Shown: piece by piece, positions 1-5,693 of the stretch
Numbering within the stretch: position 1 is the stretch's first letter
How the letters are laid out: each line of letters starts with the position of its first letter
Source of the DNA: Lactobacillus sp. UBA5804
Lineage (GTDB): Bacteria > Bacillota > Bacilli > Lactobacillales > Lactobacillaceae
DNA: 9,391 nt
Direction of reading: 5' to 3'
Assembly (NCBI GenBank): GCA_002418055.1
Contig: DIDI01000052.1
Location: forward strand, 1 to 9,391
Made by a program: the position numbers and the translations under genes
The notes under the pieces: model-generated
What the model was told of the DNA's origin: nothing
The model's input: the letters and a program-made list of their open reading frames with translations, nothing else
Database searches by the model: none

Positions 1-968
1 CAAACTGCAACCACATGATCAACATGATCGAGCTGGATGTAATTAGCAAGTAGTGGTTCATCAATGTGGGGAACGAGTTTTTGGTGTTCAACGTCGTAGA
101 GGTTCTTGAGACCAAAGTACTCACAGGCCGGTTGAATCCCATGACTGGTTAACCTAATTGTCTTAGTGGGCCAATCAATCATATAAACAACATAATCCTT
201 GTCATCATCGGCATCATCATCTGATTTATCTTCAGTGAGGGCCTTGACGAACCGATCAGCCCGTAAGTAGTCACTGGTAGCTTGCTCAGCTTCACCAGAA
301 ATAATTAATGGCGTCCGAGCTTCATCAATCAAGATTGAGTCAACTTCATCGATAATAGCGTAGTTAAGTGGTCGTTGAACCATTTGTTCTTTGTAAACCA
401 CCATGTTGTCACGGAGATAATCAAACCCGAGTTCTGAGTTAGTGGAATAAGTCACATCACAATTATAAGCTTCACGTTTCTCGTCAGGTGACATCGCATT
501 AACGTTCAAGCCAGTCGTTAAGCCTAACCAACGATAAAGTTGCCCCATTTCACTCTCGTCCCGGCTAGAAAGGTATTCGTTAACCGTCACCACGTGAACG
601 CCTTTACCAGCCAAAGCATTCAGATACACTGGCATCGTAGCCGTCAAAGTCTTCCCTTCACCAGTCATCATTTCGGCAATATTACCGCGGTGTAAGGCGA
701 TTCCCCCTAGAATCTGGACGTGGAACGGATACAGTCCGAGTACCCGCTTAGCGCCTTCTCGCGCAACTGCAAAAGCTTCAGGGAGGAGCTCATCAAGGCT
801 TGCCCCTTCCTTCAAACGACTACGAAATTCAGGTGTCTTAGCTTGTAAGGCTTCATCTGGAAGCTGACTCACCGCATCGGCAAAACTTTCAACCTGGGTG
901 GCGAGTTTCTCGAGCTCATTCAGCTCATGTTTATTTTTGTTATATAGTTTTCTTAATATATTTGCCAT
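1..968 (-). CDS. secA: SecA preprotein translocase ATPase, N-terminal part (cut by window edge)
   Basis: SecA is the cytoplasmic motor ATPase that pushes unfolded preproteins through the SecYEG channel. Translating the minus strand from the ATG at 966-968 gives 322 uninterrupted codons that run off the left edge, so about 40% of a usual ~790-residue SecA is present. The protein starts MANILRKLY. The Walker A motif MTGEGKT follows an IALHRGNIAE segment, then come VTVNEYL, the ELGFDYLRDNM motif, and the Walker B/DEAD-type motif IIDEVDSILIDEARTPLIISG. The preprotein cross-linking domain then begins; it carries a run of acidic residues (SDDDADDDKD) at its start. The start is supported by AAGGA at 977-981, 8 bases upstream. 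hpf lies upstream on the same strand, separated by a terminator, so secA probably has its own promoter. The motifs make this the housekeeping SecA rather than an accessory SecA2, although the missing C-terminus prevents proof. Confidence 0.97.
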   Translation of the reverse strand, partial: MANILRKLYNKNKHELNELEKLATQVESFADAVSQLPDEALQAKTPEFRSRLKEGASLDELLPEAFAVAREGAKRVLGLYPFHVQILGGIALHRGNIAEMMTGEGKTLTATMPVYLNALAGKGVHVVTVNEYLSSRDESEMGQLYRWLGLTTGLNVNAMSPDEKREAYNCDVTYSTNSELGFDYLRDNMVVYKEQMVQRPLNYAIIDEVDSILIDEARTPLIISGEAEQATSDYLRADRFVKALTEDKSDDDADDDKDYVVYMIDWPTKTIRLTSHGIQPACEYFGLKNLYDVEHQKLVPHIDEPLLANYIQLDHVDHVVAV

Positions 969-1004
969 TCAATCGGTCCTTATTTGTCATAAAGTCTAAA
1001 ATAC

Positions 1005-1030
1005 AGGTTAATTTTAACATAGATTAACCT
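1005..1030. repeat. Inverted repeat AGGTTAAT-N10-ATTAACCT upstream of secA
   Basis: A perfect 8+8 base inverted repeat with a 10-base spacer lies between the hpf terminator T-run and the secA ribosome binding site. It overlaps the only weak promoter-like pair I can see for secA: TTAATC at 1022-1027 and TATTTT at 998-1003 on the minus strand, 18 bases apart, each a partial match. The symmetry would suit a dimeric regulator, or an AT-rich hairpin. I recognise no known operator. Confidence 0.5.
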
Positions 1031-1066
1031 AAAAAAGAACCTTGTAGCGTGCTAGCTACAAGGTCC
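1031..1066 (-). terminator. Rho-independent terminator of hpf
   Basis: Read on the minus strand, GGACCTTGTAGC pairs with GCTACAAGGTTC (12 pairs including one G-T) around a 6-base loop, followed directly by six T. This is a strong intrinsic terminator 20 bases after the hpf stop codon. It separates hpf from secA. Confidence 0.92.
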
Positions 1067-1067
1067 T

Positions 1068-1084
1068 CACTTGTCAGACAAGTG
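1068..1084. repeat. Small perfect palindrome between hpf stop and its terminator
   Basis: CACTTGTC-A-GACAAGTG is a perfect 8+1+8 inverted repeat lying 2 bases after the hpf stop codon and 1 base before the terminator stem. In RNA it would fold as a 6-pair stem with a 5-base loop. It has no T-run of its own, so it is more likely a 3'-end stabiliser or a protein site than a second terminator. Confidence 0.6.
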
Positions 1085-1086
1085 TT

Positions 1087-1635
1087 TTATTCATCAGTTT
1101 CAATCAGGCCATAACGTCCGTCATTACGGCGATAAACTACCGAAGTGCCATCGGTTTCAGCGTCTTGGAAGACGAAGAAATCATGTTCTAACATGTCCAT
1201 CTGTAAGATGGCTTCTTCCGGATCCATCGGCTTTAAATTGACCCGCTTATTACGGACAATATCAAAGCCTGGTTCCGGCTCCTCAGTAGTTTCTGCATCA
1301 GCCTCAATAAAGAAGTCTTGCAATCCTTTTTCACGGCTCTTGCGGTTGACCCTTGTCTTGTATTTACGAATCTGGCGTTCCAGTTTCTCAGAGACAAAAT
1401 CGATACTGCGGTACATATCATCGGTCGTATCTTCAGCACGTAGCACTAGGTATGGTAAAGGAATGGTCACTTCGACCTTGGCGGTATGGTTACGATAAAC
1501 CTTCAAATTAACATGCGCATTGACCGTATCGTTTAATTCGAAGTACTTCTCAAGTTTCGTTAAGCGTTTCTCCACGTAACTTCTCAAAGCATCAGTGACT
1601 TCAACATTTTCTCCACGAACATTGTACTTTAACAT
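1087..1635 (-). CDS. hpf: Ribosome hibernation promoting factor, long form (HPF/YvyD)
   Basis: Long HPF binds the 30S subunit at the decoding region and dimerises 70S ribosomes into inactive 100S particles in stationary phase or stress. The 182-residue product has the usual two parts. Residues 1-100 are the S30AE domain, starting MLKYNVRGENVEVTDAL, with a basic stretch near residues 86-101. An acidic linker lies around 111-122. The C-terminal dimerisation domain is about 124-182, with the conserved NLKPMDPEEAILQMDMLEHDFFVF segment split across residues 133-156. The length is typical of Firmicute long HPF. The start has AAAGGAG at 1642-1648, 6 bases upstream. The gene has its own extended -10 promoter between comFC and itself, but no terminator follows comFC, so read-through from the competence operon is also possible. 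A terminator separates it from secA. Confidence 0.96.
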   Translation of the reverse strand: MLKYNVRGENVEVTDALRSYVEKRLTKLEKYFELNDTVNAHVNLKVYRNHTAKVEVTIPLPYLVLRAEDTTDDMYRSIDFVSEKLERQIRKYKTRVNRKSREKGLQDFFIEADAETTEEPEPGFDIVRNKRVNLKPMDPEEAILQMDMLEHDFFVFQDAETDGTSVVYRRNDGRYGLIETDE

Positions 1636-1675
1636 AAGATTCTCCTTTCGCCGGTATCCGGTTTACTACACTCAT

Positions 1676-1684
1676 ATTATAGCA
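1676..1684 (-). promoter_or_regulatory. hpf promoter, extended -10 element TGCTATAAT
   Basis: On the minus strand TGC-TATAAT is a perfect extended -10 box, about 40 bases upstream of the hpf start. The -35 region at the right distance (TAGTGA) is poor, which is common for extended -10 promoters. The predicted leader is about 34 bases and contains CCGG-ATA-CCGG (1651-1661) just upstream of the ribosome binding site. Confidence 0.75.
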
Positions 1685-1708
1685 AACATGTAAGCGCATC
1701 ACTAGTCA

Positions 1709-2392
1709 TTAGCGACAAATAGTTAAACTTTCAATTTTCGCCTGTGGGTCAAGCACTTGGAGCGCATCCCGTGCATGATACAAGGTGCGCCCAGTCGTGT
1801 AAATGTCATCCAGCAATAAATAGCGGGCGCCAGGTGGCAACGATCCAACTAAAGGACGTAAATAAAAGGCTTGCGGCGTTTGCAAGCGGGCACGGCGCTG
1901 CTTTTCGCCTTGAGGACTCGTGCCAGTGGCCTTCTCAAGAAGCGGGCTTAGCGGCACCAACCCAGCGAAAATAGCGTTAATCGTATCAAACTGACGCCGA
2001 GCTAAGTGTTCCGGTGCACTTGGGACTGGTACATAGTAATCATACTCAAGTTTTCTAAAAGCGGGCGCAATCAGGGTCTGCAGGACTAATGCCAGTTGAT
2101 AATCCCCATAGCGCTTATATTGCACCATCAAATCGTGCATGGCCAGATTATAGTGATAACTGGCGTGGTTATGCAGCAATTGGGTGGGATAGTGCTGCTG
2201 CCAGCGCTGGCAATCTTGACAACGACTGGGACTAGCTTGTGGTCGCCCGCAAGTTGGACAGCCTGGTGCCAGCGGTTCAAACTGCTGCTGACAGGCCTGG
2301 CAGAGTACTGGTTGCTGCGCCACTTGCAAGCTAAAGAGCTCACGCCACACTATCGGTGGTAAAAACTGCTGCTGACAATAAAGACACCTCAT
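1709..2392 (-). CDS. comFC: ComFC, amidophosphoribosyltransferase-like competence protein
   Basis: ComFC is a late competence protein needed for efficient natural transformation. It belongs to the ComF/GntX phosphoribosyltransferase-like family, partners the helicase ComFA, and acts in the cytoplasm on incoming single-stranded DNA. The 227-residue product has four CxxC pairs (C3/C6, C31/C34, C45/C48, C58/C61) forming the N-terminal zinc-binding region. It ends with the PRPP-binding loop LLLDDIYTTG (D195, D196, T199, T200, G201). The frame stays open up to a GTG at 2420-2422. I prefer the ATG at 2390-2392, because the protein then begins MRCLYC like relatives, an AGGGG site lies 9 bases upstream, and the ATG overlaps the comFA TGA stop as ATGA, a typical coupled start. 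The stop TAA is followed directly by TGA in frame. The gene appears intact. Confidence 0.94.
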   Translation of the reverse strand: MRCLYCQQQFLPPIVWRELFSLQVAQQPVLCQACQQQFEPLAPGCPTCGRPQASPSRCQDCQRWQQHYPTQLLHNHASYHYNLAMHDLMVQYKRYGDYQLALVLQTLIAPAFRKLEYDYYVPVPSAPEHLARRQFDTINAIFAGLVPLSPLLEKATGTSPQGEKQRRARLQTPQAFYLRPLVGSLPPGARYLLLDDIYTTGRTLYHARDALQVLDPQAKIESLTICR

Positions 2393-3672
2393 TGATTCAG
2401 GCCCCTGATGGTTGCCTGACACGCCCGTAAAACCTGCGTGTAGCGGTGATAATAATAAGCCACACGGCCAGTCGGATCATCGGCAGCACGCCCCACCCGG
2501 CCAGCTAATTGCACTAAGCTAGCTGTGGTATAAAGGGGATCATCGGCAGCCACGACTAACACCCAAACATGCGGAAAAGTAACCCCACGTTCTAAAATAG
2601 TCGTGGTAACCAGTAACGCCAGCTTGCCAGCACGAAAAGCGGTAATTTTATCAAGCCGTTGTGGATCAGCCGCAAAGACACCAGCCATGGCGTAATTCTG
2701 CAGTTCCACTACCTGGCTTAAAGCTGCAAGATAAATGGGAATTTCAGCAATTCTGGGCACAAAGAGTAATAACGGATGCCCTGCTTGCTGCGCCGTTAGC
2801 ACATCTGCCAGTAAACGGGCGTGCAAATGACCACACTGTATATAAGGTCGCAATAACAACCGCTCTTCAGGAACTGGCAAACGGCCACCATGAAATCGCC
2901 GCTTAAGCGTCACAACTGCCAACTCACCACTTGCAACCTGTGCTAATAGGGATCCAGGTGGGGTAGCCGTTAAATACGTGGTCATCCCTGATGGCTTAAC
3001 CGCTTGCTGCGCGGCAAATTGAAGCATAGCATTGCCAGCATAAGGAAAAGCATCCACTTCATCGATAATTAACAAATCAAACGCATGGTAAAACTTTAAC
3101 AGCTGGTGCGTTGTGCATACCACCAATTGATCCAACTGGACCACCGTCGCCATCTGGCCGTGGTACTTGCCAATCTGAATGCTCCTAAAGACCGGCTGCA
3201 AACGCAGATACAATTCATTCACTACATCTAGGCGCGGGCTGGCAATAGCAACCCGTTTCCCCTGCTCAAAGGCAGCTGCCAATATGCCAAAAACCATTTC
3301 AGTTTTACCTGCTCCCGTAACCGCTTGGACGAGCGTGTCACGCTGCACTTTAAAATTCGCCTGAAGCTGCTGTGAGACTTGCGCTTGTGGTGGGGTTAAT
3401 TGCCCCTGCCAGCGCAAGCCGCCACCTACAACATGGCGAAAATGCGCGACTTGTTCATCGCGCACAAGGTATTGATTGCTGCTCGCCCGGCCAAGGCCCA
3501 GACATTCACGGCAATAACTGGTGCCTGTTGGCAATCTCCCGCGAGCTAAACTATTGCAGCGCTGACAGCGGCCATTCAAAATAGCCGGGATTTTCGTCAA
3601 AGCTGAATTTATGTTACGATCCTCTTGACTCACTAGCCATTGTCGGCCAGCAAACTGCTTAGTTATTTTCAT
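2389..3672 (-). CDS. comFA: ComFA, DEAD-box-like DNA translocase/helicase of competence
   Basis: ComFA is a membrane-associated ATPase thought to help draw transforming single-stranded DNA into the cytoplasm. The 427-residue product carries an N-terminal four-cysteine zinc finger (C36, C39, C54, C57), as in other ComFA proteins. Two RecA-like helicase lobes follow: Walker A TGAGKT at 119-124, Walker B IIDEVD at 202-207, motif III TAT at 235-237, a motif V-like TTTILERGVTFP around 356-367, and motif VI QLAGRVGR at 388-395 with both arginines present. All key ATPase residues are intact and length is normal. AGGAGG at 3683-3688 lies 10 bases upstream of the ATG, inside a short palindrome that could hide it. 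comFC follows with an ATGA overlap. I see no convincing sigma-A promoter in the 50 bases shared with yigZ, which would fit control by an alternative competence sigma factor (inference only). Confidence 0.95.
   Translation of the reverse strand: MKITKQFAGRQWLVSQEDRNINSALTKIPAILNGRCQRCNSLARGRLPTGTSYCRECLGLGRASSNQYLVRDEQVAHFRHVVGGGLRWQGQLTPPQAQVSQQLQANFKVQRDTLVQAVTGAGKTEMVFGILAAAFEQGKRVAIASPRLDVVNELYLRLQPVFRSIQIGKYHGQMATVVQLDQLVVCTTHQLLKFYHAFDLLIIDEVDAFPYAGNAMLQFAAQQAVKPSGMTTYLTATPPGSLLAQVASGELAVVTLKRRFHGGRLPVPEERLLLRPYIQCGHLHARLLADVLTAQQAGHPLLLFVPRIAEIPIYLAALSQVVELQNYAMAGVFAADPQRLDKITAFRAGKLALLVTTTILERGVTFPHVWVLVVAADDPLYTTASLVQLAGRVGRAADDPTGRVAYYYHRYTQVLRACQATIRGLNQ
2402..2406 (-). promoter_or_regulatory. 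comFC ribosome binding site (decides ATG start)
   Basis: AGGGG on the minus strand sits 9 bases upstream of the ATG at 2390-2392, inside the last codons of comFA. It supports the ATG over the GTG ten codons upstream, for which the sequence shows no better site and which would extend the protein beyond the conserved CxxC start. Confidence 0.6.
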
Positions 3673-3674
3673 CT

Positions 3675-3686
3675 GAGGTCAACCTC
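3675..3686. repeat. Palindrome GAGGTCAACCTC overlapping the comFA ribosome binding site
   Basis: In the comFA leader, GAGG-TTGA-CCTC can fold into a 4-pair stem with a 4-base loop. The left arm is the 3' part of the AGGAGG ribosome binding site. The same element lies in the divergent comFA/yigZ intergenic region, so it could alternatively be a protein site. Confidence 0.5.
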
Positions 3687-3722
3687 CTAACTAACATTAC
3701 GCTAAAGGAAAGAAAAACGAGT

Positions 3723-4382
3723 ATGACCACACCGAAAAAAAGTTTAACCATTAAGCAAAATGGCGAAAACACGCAAATCATTAAAAAAAACCGCTTTATT
3801 GCCAGCATGGCCCGTACGAGCAGCCAAGCTAAAGCCAAGGTCTTTATCGCGCAAGTGAAAGCCACTTTTCCTGACGCCCGCCACCATACTTATGCCTATC
3901 TCATCGGGCATCATAACGAACAAGTCAAGGCGAGCGATAATGGCGAACCCAGTGGCACTGCAGGTGTTCCAGAATTAAAGACACTGCAACTACTCGGCTT
4001 AAGCAATGTGACAGTTGTCGTCACCCGTTATTTCGGCGGCATCAAGTTAGGTGCTGGCGGCTTAATGCGGGCTTATGCGGGGAGCGTGACCGCTTGCGCC
4101 AAGGCAATTGGGCTCGTTCAGCAAGTCCCCCAACGCGAGCTCATCCTCACCCTCAGTTATCACCAGTTAGGTGCCGTTAATCATTACCTTGAAACGCAGC
4201 CATTAACGGCTGCTGATATCAATTATGGAACTGACGTCACTTTGCATCTTTGGCTTGATTGCGGCAGCGAAGACCAAACGATTCAAGCTCTCACTAATTT
4301 ATTAGCCGGGCAAGTTACCTTTCGTTTAGGAAAAACTGCCAACCGGGAAGTCCCGATTCCGTGGCCCCATAATGGCAAATAA
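3723..4382 (+). CDS. yigZ: YigZ/IMPACT family protein (UPF0029), YvyE-like
   Basis: This is a conserved protein related to the N-terminal domain of eukaryotic IMPACT. Its bacterial role is uncertain, with translation-related or nucleic-acid-binding functions proposed. The 219-residue product has the usual two-domain form. Residues 1-130 form the UPF0029 domain, with HHTYAYLIG (54-62), DNGEPSGTAG (72-81) and the signature TRYFGGIKLGAGGL (101-114). About 138-205 is a DUF1949-type domain. Length is normal. The ribosome binding site is AAAGGAAAG at 3704-3712, with a slightly long spacer. It is the only plus-strand gene in the window, divergent from comFA (50 bases between starts). It ends in a terminator shared with tagO. 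No clear promoter is visible; TAACAT at 3692-3697 is a weak -10 candidate. Confidence 0.93.
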   Translation: MTTPKKSLTIKQNGENTQIIKKNRFIASMARTSSQAKAKVFIAQVKATFPDARHHTYAYLIGHHNEQVKASDNGEPSGTAGVPELKTLQLLGLSNVTVVVTRYFGGIKLGAGGLMRAYAGSVTACAKAIGLVQQVPQRELILTLSYHQLGAVNHYLETQPLTAADINYGTDVTLHLWLDCGSEDQTIQALTNLLAGQVTFRLGKTANREVPIPWPHNGK

Positions 4383-4408
4383 AAAAGCTGACTTACGTCA
4401 GCTTTTTT
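4381..4408. terminator. Bidirectional terminator shared by yigZ and tagO
   Basis: AAAAAAGCTGAC-TTAC-GTCAGCTTTTTT is a perfect 12-base inverted repeat with a 4-base loop, giving a GC stem with a T-run on either strand. It serves the convergent genes yigZ (plus) and tagO (minus). Both stop codons lie partly within its A/T arms, so the two genes are only 24 bases apart. Confidence 0.95.
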
Positions 4409-5588
4409 ATTTCGTTAAATGGTTATGATCTCGCGCGCGTTCCTGCATTGATTTTAACTGCTCTGGCTTCTGATCGCCTAAGTGCCAAACTTCGACATTC
4501 GGATCCGTCACGGTCCGCTGGTTAATCAGATGCTGAATCAAATGTAACATTGGCTGATAGCGTTCGCCTAAGAGCCCAATCGATTCGACAAAAATCTCTA
4601 ACCCCAAAAGCATGAACAGCCCCAGTGGCCAAATCACCCACTCTGGCCAGATTAGCAGCAGTAAGGAGAAGAACGAGAAAATAAGCGAAATCGCATAAAT
4701 GACCAGCACCGTTTGGCGATGACTCAATCCCATCCGCATCAGTTGGTGGTGCAAATGGTGCTTATCCGCCTGAGTGACTGGTTTACCACTCAACTTGCGC
4801 CGGATAATCGCATACAGGGTATCCGTAATCGGCACCCCAAGAATAATAATTGGGACAATGGTTGAGACAAAGGTAATATTCTTGAGGCCTTTGAGCGACA
4901 GCACCGCAATCATGAAGCCAAGATAAAGGGCACCAGTATCTCCCAAAAAAATCCGGGCTGGGTGAAAATTATACGGCAAAAAACCACACAAGCAGGCTGC
5001 CAGCATTAAACAGGCAATCGGCACGTAAATTTGCCGGTTGGGGATAAAGAAGTAAGCGACAACCCCCATCGTTGCTAGCGAAATCATTGACACTCCAGCT
5101 GCTAAGCCGTCGAGCCCATCAATCAAATCTACCGCATTAGTTAAGGCTAAAATCCAAAAGATGGTAATTGGAAAACTCCAAAATCCCAGCTGTAACACAT
5201 CATGAGTTAAGGGGATATTAATTTGATTCATCCGAATCCCAGCCAAGAAGTAAATCACCATAGCTGCCACAAAAATTCCCAGCATTTTTTGCCGCGGCTT
5301 AAGTTCCAAGATATCGTCGATAATCCCAGTTAAAATGATGATACTGCTCGCCAGTAAAACGGCAAAGGTCTCATGGGTCGGGAACTGCTCTCGAAATAAG
5401 ATAAAACACCCCATATTAAAGGTCACAAAAATCCCGAGACCACCGATGGTTGGCATCGGCTTGGTATTCACCCGGCGAGCATTGGGGTTATCCACGGCCC
5501 CTAGTACAAAGGCTAACCGCCGAATAAACGGGGTGATAGCGCCCTGAATAATGACCAGGAAGACTAACTCAACAATGATTTTAAACAT
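4407..5588 (-). CDS. tagO: TagO/WecA-type undecaprenyl-phosphate GlcNAc-1-phosphate transferase
   Basis: This membrane enzyme transfers GlcNAc-1-phosphate from UDP-GlcNAc to undecaprenyl phosphate. That is the first step of wall teichoic acid linkage-unit synthesis or of other undecaprenyl-linked wall polysaccharides; the window does not show which. The 393-residue product is a multi-pass membrane protein. It has the MraY/WecA superfamily motifs: D91-D92 in GIIDDILELKPRQK, NAVDLIDGLDGLAAG at 151-165, the FLGDTGALYLGF block at 214-225 (D217), and the cytoplasmic histidine motif ADKHHLHHQ at 274-282. The last position of that motif is Gln where many relatives have Arg. The tail after about residue 345 is hydrophilic. 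The gene stands alone between the rny terminator with its own promoter and the yigZ/tagO terminator. The ribosome binding site (GAAAGAAAG) is weak. Confidence 0.94.
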   Translation of the reverse strand: MFKIIVELVFLVIIQGAITPFIRRLAFVLGAVDNPNARRVNTKPMPTIGGLGIFVTFNMGCFILFREQFPTHETFAVLLASSIIILTGIIDDILELKPRQKMLGIFVAAMVIYFLAGIRMNQINIPLTHDVLQLGFWSFPITIFWILALTNAVDLIDGLDGLAAGVSMISLATMGVVAYFFIPNRQIYVPIACLMLAACLCGFLPYNFHPARIFLGDTGALYLGFMIAVLSLKGLKNITFVSTIVPIIILGVPITDTLYAIIRRKLSGKPVTQADKHHLHHQLMRMGLSHRQTVLVIYAISLIFSFFSLLLLIWPEWVIWPLGLFMLLGLEIFVESIGLLGERYQPMLHLIQHLINQRTVTDPNVEVWHLGDQKPEQLKSMQERARDHNHLTK

Positions 5589-5618
5589 AGTTAACTACTT
5601 TCTTTCATATTAGACATT

Positions 5619-5647
5619 ATTATACATGCCAGCGCCAGTTTGAACAA
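5619..5647 (-). promoter_or_regulatory. tagO promoter
   Basis: On the minus strand TTGTTC (5642-5647) and a perfect TATAAT (5619-5624) are 17 bases apart, about 30 bases upstream of the tagO ATG. The -35 box matches the consensus at three of six positions, the -10 box at all six. It lies just after the rny terminator, so tagO is expected to be transcribed on its own with a leader of roughly 23 bases. Confidence 0.75.
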
Positions 5648-5652
5648 ATCAG

Positions 5653-5687
5653 GGTTAAAAATAAATAGCCCCCGATGGGGGCTATTT
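5653..5687 (-). terminator. Rho-independent terminator of rny
   Basis: AAATAGCCCCC pairs with GGGGGCTATTT around a 3-base centre (5663-5687), a perfect 11-base inverted repeat starting 6 bases after the rny stop. On the minus strand it is followed by ATTTTTAA, a T-rich tail. Confidence 0.9.
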
Positions 5688-5693
5688 AAGCTA

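Noticed and set aside
1..968. SecA2-type accessory translocase
   Set aside because: The close neighbourhood with hpf and the standard motifs fit the housekeeping SecA, and nothing indicates a glycoprotein-export locus in the window.
1145..1498. 117-residue plus-strand open frame inside hpf
   Set aside because: It lies wholly antisense to hpf, has no ribosome binding site of note and a Ser/Arg-rich composition typical of a shadow frame.
3659..3865. 68-residue hydrophobic minus-strand open frame opposite the start of yigZ
   Set aside because: It could pass for a small membrane protein. However, it is antisense to the conserved yigZ N-terminus, overlaps the comFA start, and its hydrophobicity follows from the A-rich Lys codons on the other strand.
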